Below, one piece after another: positions 1 through 8,112 of a DNA stretch of 54,039 bases. This DNA is from CAIZGX01 sp964385405 (GTDB taxonomy: Bacteria; Bacteroidota; Bacteroidia; Flavobacteriales_D; Sanyastnellaceae): NCBI GenBank assembly GCA_964385405.1, contig CAYLOT010000017.1:1-54039 (forward strand), in the 5' to 3' direction. A program made the position numbers and the translations under genes. The first letter of the stretch is position 1; the number at the start of each line of letters is the position of its first letter. Below the pieces are notes generated by a model, which saw only the letters and a program-made list of their open reading frames with translations, was not told where the DNA came from and did no database searches.

Positions 1-317
1 CTCAATTGCTTCAGCATACTTAATGCTTCTTCAAAGTCTGCAGGTTTGTTAAGCAATTGGCCTTCAACATGAACTACGGTATCTGCGGTTATCACCAATT
101 CGTTGGCTGTTGCCGTTTCCAATAAAGCCTCGGCCTTTCTTTCCGCTAGGCGTTGTGCCACTTCCGTCAAAGGCCAAGAAGAGTCAATTCTTTCGTCTAC
201 ATCGGAAACCCGAACTTCAAAAGATAGTCCCATGCCAGCCAACAATTCCTTCCTTCTCGGAGAGCCCGATCCCAAGACTAACTTGTAGTTGTTCATCAAC
301 GGTAATAATTCTTCCAT
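1..317 (-). CDS. maf: Maf-family nucleotide pyrophosphatase (partial)
   Basis: The 5' part of a gene running off the left edge, about 105 codons. The product begins MEELLPLMNNYKLVLGSGSPRR; the GSGSPRRKELL stretch and the later TADTVV are the N-terminal substrate-binding and acidic motifs of Maf/YhdE enzymes. These hydrolyse non-canonical or standard NTPs such as dTTP and UTP to monophosphates in the cytoplasm, for house-cleaning or division control. The start at 317 is the most upstream ATG; MNNYKLVLGSG, beginning at 296, is an equally good start because family members usually begin just before the SGSPRR motif. The gene is divergent from guaA with only about 30 bases between the starts. No stop is visible, so the C-terminal half lies outside the window. 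Confidence 0.9.
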   Translation of the reverse strand, partial: MEELLPLMNNYKLVLGSGSPRRKELLAGMGLSFEVRVSDVDERIDSSWPLTEVAQRLAERKAEALLETATANELVITADTVVHVEGQLLNKPADFEEALSMLKQL

Positions 318-335
318 GACTACAAATTTAAGCCG

Positions 336-343
336 TAAATTTG
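336..343 (+). promoter_or_regulatory. -7 box of guaA promoter (leaderless type)
   Basis: TAAATTTG matches the Bacteroidota -7 consensus TAnnTTTG exactly. It ends 5 bases before the chosen guaA ATG at 349, so transcription should begin at or next to the start codon. No TTG -33 element is seen at the usual spacing. Confidence 0.5.
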
Positions 344-348
344 CGCGC

Positions 349-1881
349 ATGCATCAATTAGTTCTTATCCTCGACTTCGGTTCGCAAGTCACCCAATTGA
401 TTGCTCGTCGCTTGCGCGAGCACAACGTTTATTGTGAGATCAAACCTTGGAACAAGGTCACTTCCATCCCAGAAAATTGTGTTGGAGTTATTTTATCTGG
501 AAGTCCATACAGCGTTCATCAAGAAGGAGCGCCGCTACCTGCGGTTTTCGATATTAATCCGAATCTTCCAATGCTTGGAATTTGCTACGGAGCGCAACTC
601 ATGGCACACATGAACGGAGGGAAAGTAGAGCGCAGCACACACCGCGAATACGGTCGTGCCAACCTCATTAGCCACCAAGCAAACCATGTTTTATTTCAAG
701 GAATTCCCGATAACTCACAGGTGTGGATGTCGCACGGAGACACCATTACAGGCCTGGGAGAAAACATGGATATCATCTGCAGCACAGAGAGTGTGAAAGT
801 AGCTGGATATGCCTTCAAAGACCGTCCGGTTTTCGGAGTGCAATTTCATCCGGAAGTATTCCACTCAACAGACGGTGGAATCATGTTGAAGAACTTCGTT
901 GTTGATGTGTGCGGATGTAAACAAGACTGGACGCCGGCTTCTTTCGTTGATGAAACCGTTGCAGAATTGAAAGCAAAGCTTGGCGACGAAAAAGTGATCC
1001 TCGGTCTAAGCGGCGGCGTAGACAGCAGCGTAGCTGCTGTGCTTATTCATAAAGCCATTGGGAAAAATCTTTATTGCATTTTTGTGAATAACGGATTGCT
1101 TCGCAAAGACGAATACGAAAGCGTTTTAGAGAGCTATTTGCATTTAGGTTTGAACGTAAAGGGTGTCGATGCGAGTGAACTGTTTTACGACGCGTTGAAA
1201 GGGTTATCAGATCCAGAGGCGAAGAGAAAGGCAATCGGAAAAACATTCATCGATGTATTCGATGCCGAGAGTAAATTGGTGGAAGGAGCGAAGTGGCTCG
1301 GACAAGGAACCATCTATCCAGATGTGATTGAATCGGTTTCTGTTTCTGGCGGACCGTCGCAAACAATCAAGAGTCACCACAATGTGGGCGGACTTCCAGA
1401 TTACATGCAGCTTTCGTTGGTTGAACCGCTTCGCTTGTTGTTCAAAGACGAAGTTAGAAGAGTAGGGCGCGAGCTTGAAATTCCAAATGCAATTTTATCG
1501 CGTCATCCTTTCCCAGGTCCAGGACTAGGTATCCGAATTTTAGGAGACATCACCCGTGAAAAAGTGCGTGTGCTTCAAGAAGTAGATGCTGTTTGGATTA
1601 ACGGATTGAAGGAAGCGAATTTATATGACGAAGTATGGCAAGCAGGCGCAATCCTACTTCCAGTGCAGAGTGTAGGCGTTATGGGCGATGAACGTACATA
1701 CGAAAATGCAGTAGCACTGCGCGCAGTAACAAGCACCGACGGTATGACCGCAGACTGGGCGCATTTGCCTTATGAATTTCTTGCCAAAGTGAGTAACGAT
1801 ATTATCAATAAAGTGAAAGGTGTGAATCGCGTTGTTTATGACATTAGCAGTAAACCACCGGCTACGATAGAATGGGAATAA
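349..1881 (+). CDS. guaA: GMP synthase (glutamine-hydrolysing)
   Basis: Converts XMP, glutamine and ATP to GMP, the last step of de novo guanine nucleotide synthesis in the cytosol. The 510-residue product has the full two-domain layout: an N-terminal class I glutamine amidotransferase (LDFGSQVTQ at the start, nucleophile Cys in GICYGAQLM, His-Pro-Glu in FHPEVFH), then an ATP-pyrophosphatase domain with the PP-loop LSGGVDSS and the C-terminal dimerisation domain ending KPPATIEWE. The open frame extends upstream to 289, but family members start right before LVLILDFG, so the ATG at 349 is chosen; a -7 promoter box directly upstream agrees. The next gene starts 20 bases downstream. Confidence 0.97.
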   Translation: MHQLVLILDFGSQVTQLIARRLREHNVYCEIKPWNKVTSIPENCVGVILSGSPYSVHQEGAPLPAVFDINPNLPMLGICYGAQLMAHMNGGKVERSTHREYGRANLISHQANHVLFQGIPDNSQVWMSHGDTITGLGENMDIICSTESVKVAGYAFKDRPVFGVQFHPEVFHSTDGGIMLKNFVVDVCGCKQDWTPASFVDETVAELKAKLGDEKVILGLSGGVDSSVAAVLIHKAIGKNLYCIFVNNGLLRKDEYESVLESYLHLGLNVKGVDASELFYDALKGLSDPEAKRKAIGKTFIDVFDAESKLVEGAKWLGQGTIYPDVIESVSVSGGPSQTIKSHHNVGGLPDYMQLSLVEPLRLLFKDEVRRVGRELEIPNAILSRHPFPGPGLGIRILGDITREKVRVLQEVDAVWINGLKEANLYDEVWQAGAILLPVQSVGVMGDERTYENAVALRAVTSTDGMTADWAHLPYEFLAKVSNDIINKVKGVNRVVYDISSKPPATIEWE

Positions 1882-1901
1882 AAATTGTTACCTTTAGTTT
1901 A

Positions 1902-3269
1902 ATGAAAAGAATAGCATTCTTAATTCTGTTGGTATTTGCAACCACCGCGGGTTTTGCTCAAAACTGCAAGAACTATCACGTCGTTGCTACTGGAGAAACG
2001 CTTTATCGAATTTCGCGCATATACGGATTAACCATCGCCGAGATTCAAGCGCTAAATCCGGGTTTGGTTACCACAGTTAAATTAGGAGAGCATATTTGTC
2101 TTCCAAATTCGGTGAAGCCAATTCGCACGGAGGTTTCTGACGCTTATCCTCGTGAGGACGGAGTTATTGCCGTTGAAAGCAAGAAGGACACTTCGCGTAC
2201 ATCCGCCTCATCAAAAAAAGATTCCTACGCCATTGCCTTGTGTTTGCCATTTTCAACTTACCAAATGAGCAACGACTCGCTCGACGAACGGTCGGTTAAG
2301 TTGAGAAATGTGGCCATTAATATGTATCGTGGAGCCATGATGGCTCAGGAAGAATTGCAAGATAGGAATGTCAACGCAACAATTTATTTGTTCGATGTAG
2401 GGAACAGTATTGATGCGGGTAAACGAGCCGTTGAGCGTTGCGAAGAAGTGAATGCAGATCTTGTTGTTGGTCCACTTTTTAAAGATCCTATTCAAGAAGT
2501 TGCGAAATGGGTTTCGAAAAGAAATTCGCATTTGGTTGTTCCTGTGAAAATGAGCAACAAAATTTTACTTTCTTCGGAACACATGAGCAAGGCTTATCCG
2601 GGCAACAATTCGCAGTGGTATTATTTGGCCGGCTACGCAAGGCAAGAATTTCCGAATGCAATTATTGTAGGTGCTTATGCAAAAGGCAAGGACGATTTTT
2701 CCAATGAAGCCGCTTTAAGTGGTTATTTGGCGGAATGTGGAGATACATTAAAGTCATTCGATGTCTCATTGAATAGTGTGAAGTTGTATGACTTTGTAAA
2801 AAAATCGAATAAACAGGTAGTTGTTCTGGATATGACTTCAGATGAGAAAACAGGCTCCGCCCTCACCACGGCGCTTACAGGATTAAATGTAAGTTTTGTA
2901 GGTGGAGAACCCAATGTAAGTGAAACCCTTGCCGAACAAAGTGCGCGCAACATTGCAACGAAGAATATTAGCTTGGACTATTACAACCTTGATAATTTGA
3001 AATGGATTGCGACGTACCGAAAAGAATTCCAAGCGGAACCCGATGAATTCTCGGCAATCATGCATGACATTGTTCTGTATTACGGAACAGGTCTTCAATT
3101 TTTCGGGACCGATTTAGGAAACCATTTAAATGAGATTGATCAATCTGGCTTGATTTCACTTGGATTCGAATTCTTCAAGACGGGTCCAGAGTCGGGATAC
3201 GAGAATGCCTACGTGAATGTGGTTCAAAAAATGAATGGAAGATGGGGATTGAAGAACAACTCGAAATAA
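1902..3269 (+). CDS. LysM domain / periplasmic-binding-fold protein
   Basis: A secreted protein of 455 residues. It opens with a signal peptide (MKRIAFLILLVFATTAGFAQ), followed by one LysM domain (YHVVATGETLYRISRIYG through HICLP, residues about 25-68), which in this family binds peptidoglycan. After a short charged Ser/Lys linker comes a long domain resembling type I periplasmic-binding / ABC substrate-binding proteins (IALCLPFS, VVGPLFKD, FVGGEPNVSE), here without any transporter gene nearby. The ORF could start at 1872 inside guaA, but the Met at 1902 begins the signal peptide. The 3' end overlaps hemF by 28 bases. Such LysM-PBP fusions are widespread in Flavobacteriia; their ligand is unknown to me. 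An envelope-sensing role is only a guess. Confidence 0.85.
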   Translation: MKRIAFLILLVFATTAGFAQNCKNYHVVATGETLYRISRIYGLTIAEIQALNPGLVTTVKLGEHICLPNSVKPIRTEVSDAYPREDGVIAVESKKDTSRTSASSKKDSYAIALCLPFSTYQMSNDSLDERSVKLRNVAINMYRGAMMAQEELQDRNVNATIYLFDVGNSIDAGKRAVERCEEVNADLVVGPLFKDPIQEVAKWVSKRNSHLVVPVKMSNKILLSSEHMSKAYPGNNSQWYYLAGYARQEFPNAIIVGAYAKGKDDFSNEAALSGYLAECGDTLKSFDVSLNSVKLYDFVKKSNKQVVVLDMTSDEKTGSALTTALTGLNVSFVGGEPNVSETLAEQSARNIATKNISLDYYNLDNLKWIATYRKEFQAEPDEFSAIMHDIVLYYGTGLQFFGTDLGNHLNEIDQSGLISLGFEFFKTGPESGYENAYVNVVQKMNGRWGLKNNSK

Positions 3270-4153
3270 GCCTTTCGCCTTTTCAGCGTAAGGTAGTTGG
3301 AGATTTACTTGAAATTCAGGACAGCATATGTGCGGCATTGGAAACCTTCGACGGTTCCGATTTCAGAGAAGATATTTGGAAGCATACAGGCGGAGGTGGT
3401 GGAAGAACTCGCGTAATGAATGGTTCTTTAATTGAAAAGGGTGGGGTGAATTTTTCTGCAGTAACTGGTCCTGTTCCTCCCATGATGAAAGACCGCATGC
3501 ATGCTGATGCAAAAACATTTTTCGCCACCGGTGTATCCTTGGTTATTCATCCTTTTTCTCCGCATGTTCCAATCGTTCACATGAACGTTCGCTATTTCGA
3601 AAGTGACGCCGGAGACCAATGGATAGGCGGAGGAATAGATCTTACGCCAATTTATGTGAACGAAGAGCAACGCGATTTTTTTCATGCTGAAATGAAAAAT
3701 GTTTGTAATGCGCACGGCATGAATCACGAAGAATTTAAGTTATGGGCCGACAAGTATTTTTTCATTCCACACAGAAAAGAAACTCGCGGAGTAGGTGGAA
3801 TTTTTTACGATTATCAGAAACCTTCTGAGAAAAAAACAATGGAAGAGTTGTGGGCATTCAACAATGCAGTAGGTCACACCTTCAACAAGGCGTATTTACC
3901 CATTGTTGAAGCCAACATGAATCTCGAGTTTACCGAACAACAAAAGCAATGGCAATTGCTACGTAGAGGGCGTTACGTTGAATTTAATCTAGTTTGCGAT
4001 AAAGGAACGCTCTTCGGTCTTCAAACCGGAGGCAGAACAGAAAGTATTCTCATGAGTCTTCCAAAATTCGCCTCTTGGGAATACGACTTTCAAGTCGAAC
4101 CCAATTCTCCTGAAGAAAAAACGCTAAATATCTTACGTTCCCCCATCGCGTAG
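3242..4153 (+). CDS. hemF: Oxygen-dependent coproporphyrinogen III oxidase
   Basis: Decarboxylates coproporphyrinogen III to protoporphyrinogen IX using O2 in haem synthesis. The 303-residue product has the family length and signature stretches: GGGGGRTRVM near residue 50, HPFSPHVPIVHMNVRYFE, WIGGGIDLTPIYV, the FFIPHRKETRGVGGIFYDY signature and RRGRYVEFNLVCDKGT near the C terminus. The ATG at 3242 lies 28 bases inside the preceding LysM gene, so the two are translationally close. The stop codon at 4151-4153 is embedded in the first hairpin of the downstream GTCATC array. The oxygen-independent isoenzyme HemN is also in this window (40330-41688), giving aerobic and low-oxygen routes for the same step. 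Confidence 0.96.
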   Translation: MGIEEQLEISLSPFQRKVVGDLLEIQDSICAALETFDGSDFREDIWKHTGGGGGRTRVMNGSLIEKGGVNFSAVTGPVPPMMKDRMHADAKTFFATGVSLVIHPFSPHVPIVHMNVRYFESDAGDQWIGGGIDLTPIYVNEEQRDFFHAEMKNVCNAHGMNHEEFKLWADKYFFIPHRKETRGVGGIFYDYQKPSEKKTMEELWAFNNAVGHTFNKAYLPIVEANMNLEFTEQQKQWQLLRRGRYVEFNLVCDKGTLFGLQTGGRTESILMSLPKFASWEYDFQVEPNSPEEKTLNILRSPIA

Positions 4154-4283
4154 CGTCATCCGCTTGCGGTCATCAATCGAAGATTGTCATCACAACGTGT
4201 TGTGTCATCAATCGAAGATTGTCATCACAACGTGTTGTGTCATCAATCGAAGATTGTCATCCCGAAGGGTCATCAGCTTCGCT
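4148..4283. repeat. GTCATC-linked short-hairpin array
   Basis: Eight exact copies of the hexamer GTCATC begin at 4155, 4169, 4186, 4204, 4221, 4239, 4256 and 4269. Between consecutive copies lies a different small palindrome: CGCTTGCG, AATCGAAGATT, ACAACGTGTTGT, AATCGAAGATT, ACAACGTGTTGT, AATCGAAGATT and CCGAAGG. After the last copy comes AGCTTCGCT, and before the first CGCGTAGCG, which contains the hemF stop. The central part is also a 35-base tandem repeat. The array fills the whole space between the convergent genes hemF and the LolA-like gene, so transcripts from either side would carry 3' mini-hairpins. No T-run follows, so it is not a standard terminator. Confidence 0.9.
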
Positions 4284-4285
4284 GT

Positions 4286-4927
4286 TTAAAGGCGGTTGTC
4301 CACCATCTTCACTCCAGGAAATCCCGCTTGATTGAATTTGAAGTCACCTTCGTTGATCGCAGGGTTGGCTTTGAAGTTTTTGATTTTGTAGGTAACGTTT
4401 GCGTTTTCGCGAGTTACGACGTTTACTTTGGTAAGTTCCATTTTCGCTTTATCTACGAATAGGGTTACTGTGTGAAAGGATTTAGATTTTGGATTCAAAG
4501 GGTAAAGCGCAATCTCATAGCAAGCAACGCCGTCGATTGTTGCATTCGTGTTTTTCATTTCGTGCTTAAAGTCTTTGTTCCAGATGGTATACATTTCCGA
4601 AGGATCGAAACCACCGTCTTTCACATCTGCTAAGTTGTCGATAGAACATGAGTTCGATTTTTTGTTGTAAGTCCAAACAGTTACGCCGTCGCAGTATACA
4701 GAATAGTCTGGAAGCGCGAGTTGGTATTTTTTTCCTTTAACCTTTACAGTTCCGTTTTGCTTGGTCACTTTTCCGGTTTTTGGATTGCTTAATTCAGAAC
4801 TGAAGTCTGAGGATGTGGTTGCCCACGATTTTGCTTTGGTAGAAAGTTTATCTAAGATTTCTTTAGAGGTCTGTGCTTGAAGAGAAAACGTTGCAAGAAG
4901 TGCGAACGCTAAGAATAGATTTTTCAT
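4286..4927 (-). CDS. LolA-like outer-membrane lipoprotein carrier
   Basis: A 213-residue periplasmic protein with a cleavable signal peptide (MKNLFLAFALLATFSLQAQ). The rest has the LolA/LolB-type pattern: an early helix, a GTVKVKGKKYQLALPDYSVYCDG strand region, VWTYNKKSN and a C-terminal FKFNQAGFPGVKMVD. Family members shuttle lipoproteins from the inner to the outer membrane. It lies 12 bases downstream of ftsK in the same direction, an arrangement common in Bacteroidota and probably one operon. LolA of proteobacteria is only distantly similar, so the exact cargo is not certain. Its 3' end abuts the GTCATC hairpin array. Confidence 0.82.
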   Translation of the reverse strand: MKNLFLAFALLATFSLQAQTSKEILDKLSTKAKSWATTSSDFSSELSNPKTGKVTKQNGTVKVKGKKYQLALPDYSVYCDGVTVWTYNKKSNSCSIDNLADVKDGGFDPSEMYTIWNKDFKHEMKNTNATIDGVACYEIALYPLNPKSKSFHTVTLFVDKAKMELTKVNVVTRENANVTYKIKNFKANPAINEGDFKFNQAGFPGVKMVDNRL

Positions 4928-4939
4928 TTTGTTTTTTTA

Positions 4940-7510
4940 TTAATCACGCAAGGTTTTCAAGAACTGTTCCAAAGCTATCTCATCGGGTATTAAAACCTTC
5001 CGAGCTTTACTTCCTTCAAAGGGGCCAATAACACCTGCCGCTTCCAACTGATCGATCAATCGGCCTGCACGGTTATAACCCAATTTCAGTTTGCGTTGAA
5101 GAAGAGATGCAGATCCTTGTTGACTTAACACAATGACCTTGGCTGCTTCTTCGAACAATGAATCGCGTTCCGAGTTGTCAAAATTACCAATTTCCATTGA
5201 ATTTTCATCCATTACTTCTGGAAGATGGAACGCATGCGGATAACCTTGTTGGCTTCCAATGTACTCTGTTATGGCCTGTACCTCAGGTGTATCAACGAAT
5301 CCACACTGAAGTCGCAACAAATCGTTACCCGTGCTTAACAACATGTCTCCGCGTCCAATCAATTGGTCTGCACCGCCCGCATCGAGAATGGTTCTTGAAT
5401 CTATCTTCGAGGTTACGCGGAATGCGATACGTGCAGGGAAATTGGCTTTGATTGTACCTGTGATAATATTCACGGAAGGACGTTGTGTGGCAATGATTAA
5501 GTGAATTCCGATTGCACGAGCCAATTGCGCAAGACGAGCAATAGGTGTCTCAACTTCGCGACCTGCGGTCATAATCAAATCGGCGAACTCATCCACTACC
5601 AATACGATGTATGGAAGGAAACGGTGTCCGTTGTTCGGATTTAATTTTCTTGAGATGAATTTCGCGTTGTATTCCTTAATGGTTCTGCACTCGGCGGTTT
5701 TCAGTAAGCCATAGCGCTCATCCATTTCAATACACAACGAGTTCAACGTTTTAACAGCTTTGCTTGTGTCTGTAATGATTGCCTCGGCTTCATCGGGCAG
5801 CTTTGCTAAGAAATGCCTTTCAATTTTATTGAAGAGCGTAAGTTCCACTTTCTTCGGGTCTACCAACACAAACTTTACTTGGGAAGGGTGTTTCCGATAA
5901 AGCAATGAAACTAAGATTGCGTTCAATCCAACGGACTTACCTTGTCCAGTAGCTCCGGCCATAAGTAAGTGAGGCATTTTCGTAAGATCGGTAACAAAAA
6001 TATCGTTGGCAATGGTTTTACCCAGTACCAACGGAAGTTCCATGTCGGCATTTTGAAACTTATCGCTAGCAATCAATGAACGCATGGAAACCACATCGGG
6101 TCTGCTGTTTGGTACTTCAATACCTATTGTTCCTTTTCCAGGAATTGGCGCTATGATACGAATTCCAAGTGCCGCAAGTGAAAGCGCAATGTCGTCTTCC
6201 AAACTTTTAATTTTGGAGATGCGAACTCCAGGGGCAGGCACGATTTCGTACAACGTAACAGTGGGCCCGATGGTCGCTTTAATCTTGGCAATTTCAATCT
6301 TGTAGTGATTGAGGGTTTCAATGATTCTGTTCTTGTTTTCCTCGAGTTCCTCTTTTGAAATTTGCGGACCGTTTCCACCGTAGTTCTGCAGGAGGTCAAT
6401 GGAAGGAAGTTGGTAACGTGAAAGATCTAGCTTTGGATCATACTCTCCGAATTCTGTGCTTTCAATCTCGTCAGAGCTCAATTCCTCTGCTTGAACAACC
6501 GGAGCAATTTCAATTCCGAGATCTCCCAAATCGTCGTCTTCGAAGATGGTTGAATTTCCAGAAGAGACAGGATCTAATTCAAATTCGTCTGTTGTTTTTT
6601 TTTCCTCTTCCTCTTCCTCTTCCGGAATTAATTCGAACGTTGGTTGAGGCGCTAAAGGATTTTCAAAGTCGAAGGAAGTTGCGGTTGCGGGCGTATCTTC
6701 TTCAATTACTTCGTATACCTGTGGTGCAGGCTCGGGTTCGGGTTCAGGAGTGTAGCTCGGAATGGCTTCAGCTTTCACTTCTACTGTTGTTTCTTCACGG
6801 TTTACTGTTGGTTGAAATGGAATTTCTTCTTCCTCTTCTTCCACAATCCGAGGTTTGTCTGCTTTGGGTTTTGATCGGAAAAGCACGCCTAATCGGGCAA
6901 TAAAAGCATCTACATGGTGATTGAAGTTTACAATGAAGAATACTAAGATTACGAACAGTATACCGAACAGGGTGCCCATCCAGCCTAAATTCGAGACGCA
7001 GAAATGAGTGGCTACAACGCCGTATCCTCCAACAAAAAGACCATTTATAAGAATTTCAATATGGTCGAAGGGAATAGGGTTGGTACGGTGTGCAAAGAAT
7101 CCTATTGCAAGTGGAAGAAAGAGCATGATGCCCACACTTACGCGGAACGTTTTGAAAAAGGGAAGAAGGTGTTTTCCAGTTAGCATGCGCATGCCAACGA
7201 GGAAGGTGAGCAAAGGAATGCAAAGAGCCGAGATTCCAGCAAAGTGAAACATGAGTGTATGCGCCCAGCGCGCACCTAGTCCGCCCATCCAGTTGTGAAA
7301 TGACTCGTTTAATCCGCCGCTTCCGACAAAAAGTTGTTGGTCGTGAGCGCCAGAAAGTATGTAGGAAACACAAGCGAGTGCAGTAAATGCTGAAAATAAA
7401 AGAACAGCGAGTCCTGCTATACGCATGGACCGGACATCGCGGTTAAAGTGTTCGTTTCGATCTTCAAATTCGGCAGAAGTGTCGACTTCGCCTTTTCTTT
7501 TTTTAGCCAA
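4940..7510 (-). CDS. ftsK: DNA translocase FtsK/SpoIIIE
   Basis: A septum-located, ATP-driven DNA pump that clears and aligns chromosome termini during division. The 856-residue product has four N-terminal membrane segments (about residues 30-205), an acidic Glu/Pro-rich linker of moderate length (about 210-370), then the alpha/beta motor with Walker A GATGQGKS near residue 520 and Walker B LVVDEFADL, and a C-terminal winged-helix gamma domain (LLQRKLKLGYNRAGRLIDQLE) that reads polar KOPS-like sites. The start appears to be TTG (MAKKRKGE, first base at 7510); no in-frame ATG precedes the first membrane segment. It is followed by the LolA-like gene and divergent from rpmG. Confidence 0.96.
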   Translation of the reverse strand: MAKKRKGEVDTSAEFEDRNEHFNRDVRSMRIAGLAVLLFSAFTALACVSYILSGAHDQQLFVGSGGLNESFHNWMGGLGARWAHTLMFHFAGISALCIPLLTFLVGMRMLTGKHLLPFFKTFRVSVGIMLFLPLAIGFFAHRTNPIPFDHIEILINGLFVGGYGVVATHFCVSNLGWMGTLFGILFVILVFFIVNFNHHVDAFIARLGVLFRSKPKADKPRIVEEEEEEIPFQPTVNREETTVEVKAEAIPSYTPEPEPEPAPQVYEVIEEDTPATATSFDFENPLAPQPTFELIPEEEEEEEKKTTDEFELDPVSSGNSTIFEDDDLGDLGIEIAPVVQAEELSSDEIESTEFGEYDPKLDLSRYQLPSIDLLQNYGGNGPQISKEELEENKNRIIETLNHYKIEIAKIKATIGPTVTLYEIVPAPGVRISKIKSLEDDIALSLAALGIRIIAPIPGKGTIGIEVPNSRPDVVSMRSLIASDKFQNADMELPLVLGKTIANDIFVTDLTKMPHLLMAGATGQGKSVGLNAILVSLLYRKHPSQVKFVLVDPKKVELTLFNKIERHFLAKLPDEAEAIITDTSKAVKTLNSLCIEMDERYGLLKTAECRTIKEYNAKFISRKLNPNNGHRFLPYIVLVVDEFADLIMTAGREVETPIARLAQLARAIGIHLIIATQRPSVNIITGTIKANFPARIAFRVTSKIDSRTILDAGGADQLIGRGDMLLSTGNDLLRLQCGFVDTPEVQAITEYIGSQQGYPHAFHLPEVMDENSMEIGNFDNSERDSLFEEAAKVIVLSQQGSASLLQRKLKLGYNRAGRLIDQLEAAGVIGPFEGSKARKVLIPDEIALEQFLKTLRD

Positions 7511-7647
7511 AATGTACAGATGTATGAATGTGTGAAATTATTCAGTAGAACAACAGAAAAAGCAGGGGGTGTAGTGTCTTATTAACATAGATTTGTGGCT
7601 ATTCCTTGCGAATGAAGTGGAATCGTCGAAAAAAATGATTAGCAATG

Positions 7648-7677
7648 TTGCAATTCTCAATATTCTACGTATATTTG
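7648..7677 (+). promoter_or_regulatory. Promoter of rpmG-DUF4295
   Basis: TTG at 7648-7650 and TATATTTG at 7670-7677, separated by 19 bases, match the Bacteroidota -33/-7 promoter pattern exactly. The rpmG ATG follows 19 bases after the -7 box. Confidence 0.75.
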
Positions 7678-7696
7678 CCGTCCAATTTCTGCAACA

Positions 7697-7879
7697 ATGG
7701 CTAAGAAAGGTAATAGAATACAAGTTATAATGGAATGCACAGAACACAAAGAGTCTGGCATGCCCGGCACAAGCCGCTACATCACTACTAAGAACAGGAA
7801 GAATACTCCTGAGCGCTTAGAGAAGAAAAAATTCAACCCGATTTTGAAGAGAATGACGGTTCATAAAGAAATCAAATAA
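7697..7879 (+). CDS. rpmG: Ribosomal protein bL33
   Basis: A 60-residue basic protein of the large ribosomal subunit, beginning MAKKGNRIQVIMECTEHK and containing TSRYITTKNRKNTPERLEKKKF, the bL33 core. The zinc-binding cysteines of C+ forms are absent (only one Cys), so this is a zinc-independent C- type. It lies 9 bases before the DUF4295 gene and is driven by a clear promoter. The rpmB gene (bL28), usually the first member of this block in Bacteroidota, is not here: ftsK lies directly upstream on the other strand. Confidence 0.97.
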   Translation: MAKKGNRIQVIMECTEHKESGMPGTSRYITTKNRKNTPERLEKKKFNPILKRMTVHKEIK

Positions 7880-7888
7880 GCTTAAGTC

Positions 7889-8044
7889 ATGGCAAAGAAA
7901 GTAGTTGCGACCCTTCAAACGGGTGGTGGAAAGAACCACACCAAGGTTATTAAAATGGTAAAGTCTGCGAAATCAGGCGCTTATTCCTTCAAAGAGGAAA
8001 TTGTACACAATGATAAAATCGGCGAGTGGTTTGCTAAAGGCTAA
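7889..8044 (+). CDS. DUF4295 protein (small ribosomal-type protein)
   Basis: A 51-residue Lys-rich protein, MAKKVVATLQTGGGK through GEWFAKG. It matches the DUF4295 family, found in Bacteroidota between rpmG and ftsY. I recall a Flavobacterium ribosome structure in which a protein of this kind was seen as an extra large-subunit protein (called bL38), but I cannot verify this here. The close coupling to rpmG supports a ribosomal role. A strong terminator follows 20 bases after the stop, separating it from ftsY. Confidence 0.88.
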   Translation: MAKKVVATLQTGGGKNHTKVIKMVKSAKSGAYSFKEEIVHNDKIGEWFAKG

Positions 8045-8063
8045 TCGCTGTTAGAAATACGTT

Positions 8064-8097
8064 AAAAGGCTTTTCCTTTGGAAAGGCCTTTTTTTTA
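8064..8097 (+). terminator. Rho-independent terminator after DUF4295
   Basis: A hairpin of AAAAGGCTTTTCC and GGAAAGGCCTTTT with a short loop, followed by a run of T. It ends the rpmG-DUF4295 transcript ahead of ftsY. Confidence 0.85.
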
Positions 8098-8112
8098 TTT
8101 TAGACCTAAACT

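Noticed and set aside
2253..2531. Antisense ORFs inside the LysM, hemF, HMG-CoA reductase and other genes
   Set aside because: They overlap well-supported genes in other frames, lack promoters and recognisable domains, and have compositions expected of shadow frames.
4155..4283. CRISPR array
   Set aside because: The constant unit is only 6 bases, the spacers are 7-12 bases and palindromic, and no cas genes are present.
4184..4462. 92-residue plus-strand ORF starting in the hairpin array
   Set aside because: It is antisense to the LolA-like gene, begins within repeat DNA and shows no protein-like features.
6355..6903. 182-residue plus-strand ORF within ftsK
   Set aside because: It is the complement of the acidic Glu/Pro linker of FtsK, giving spurious Leu/Arg-rich sequence.
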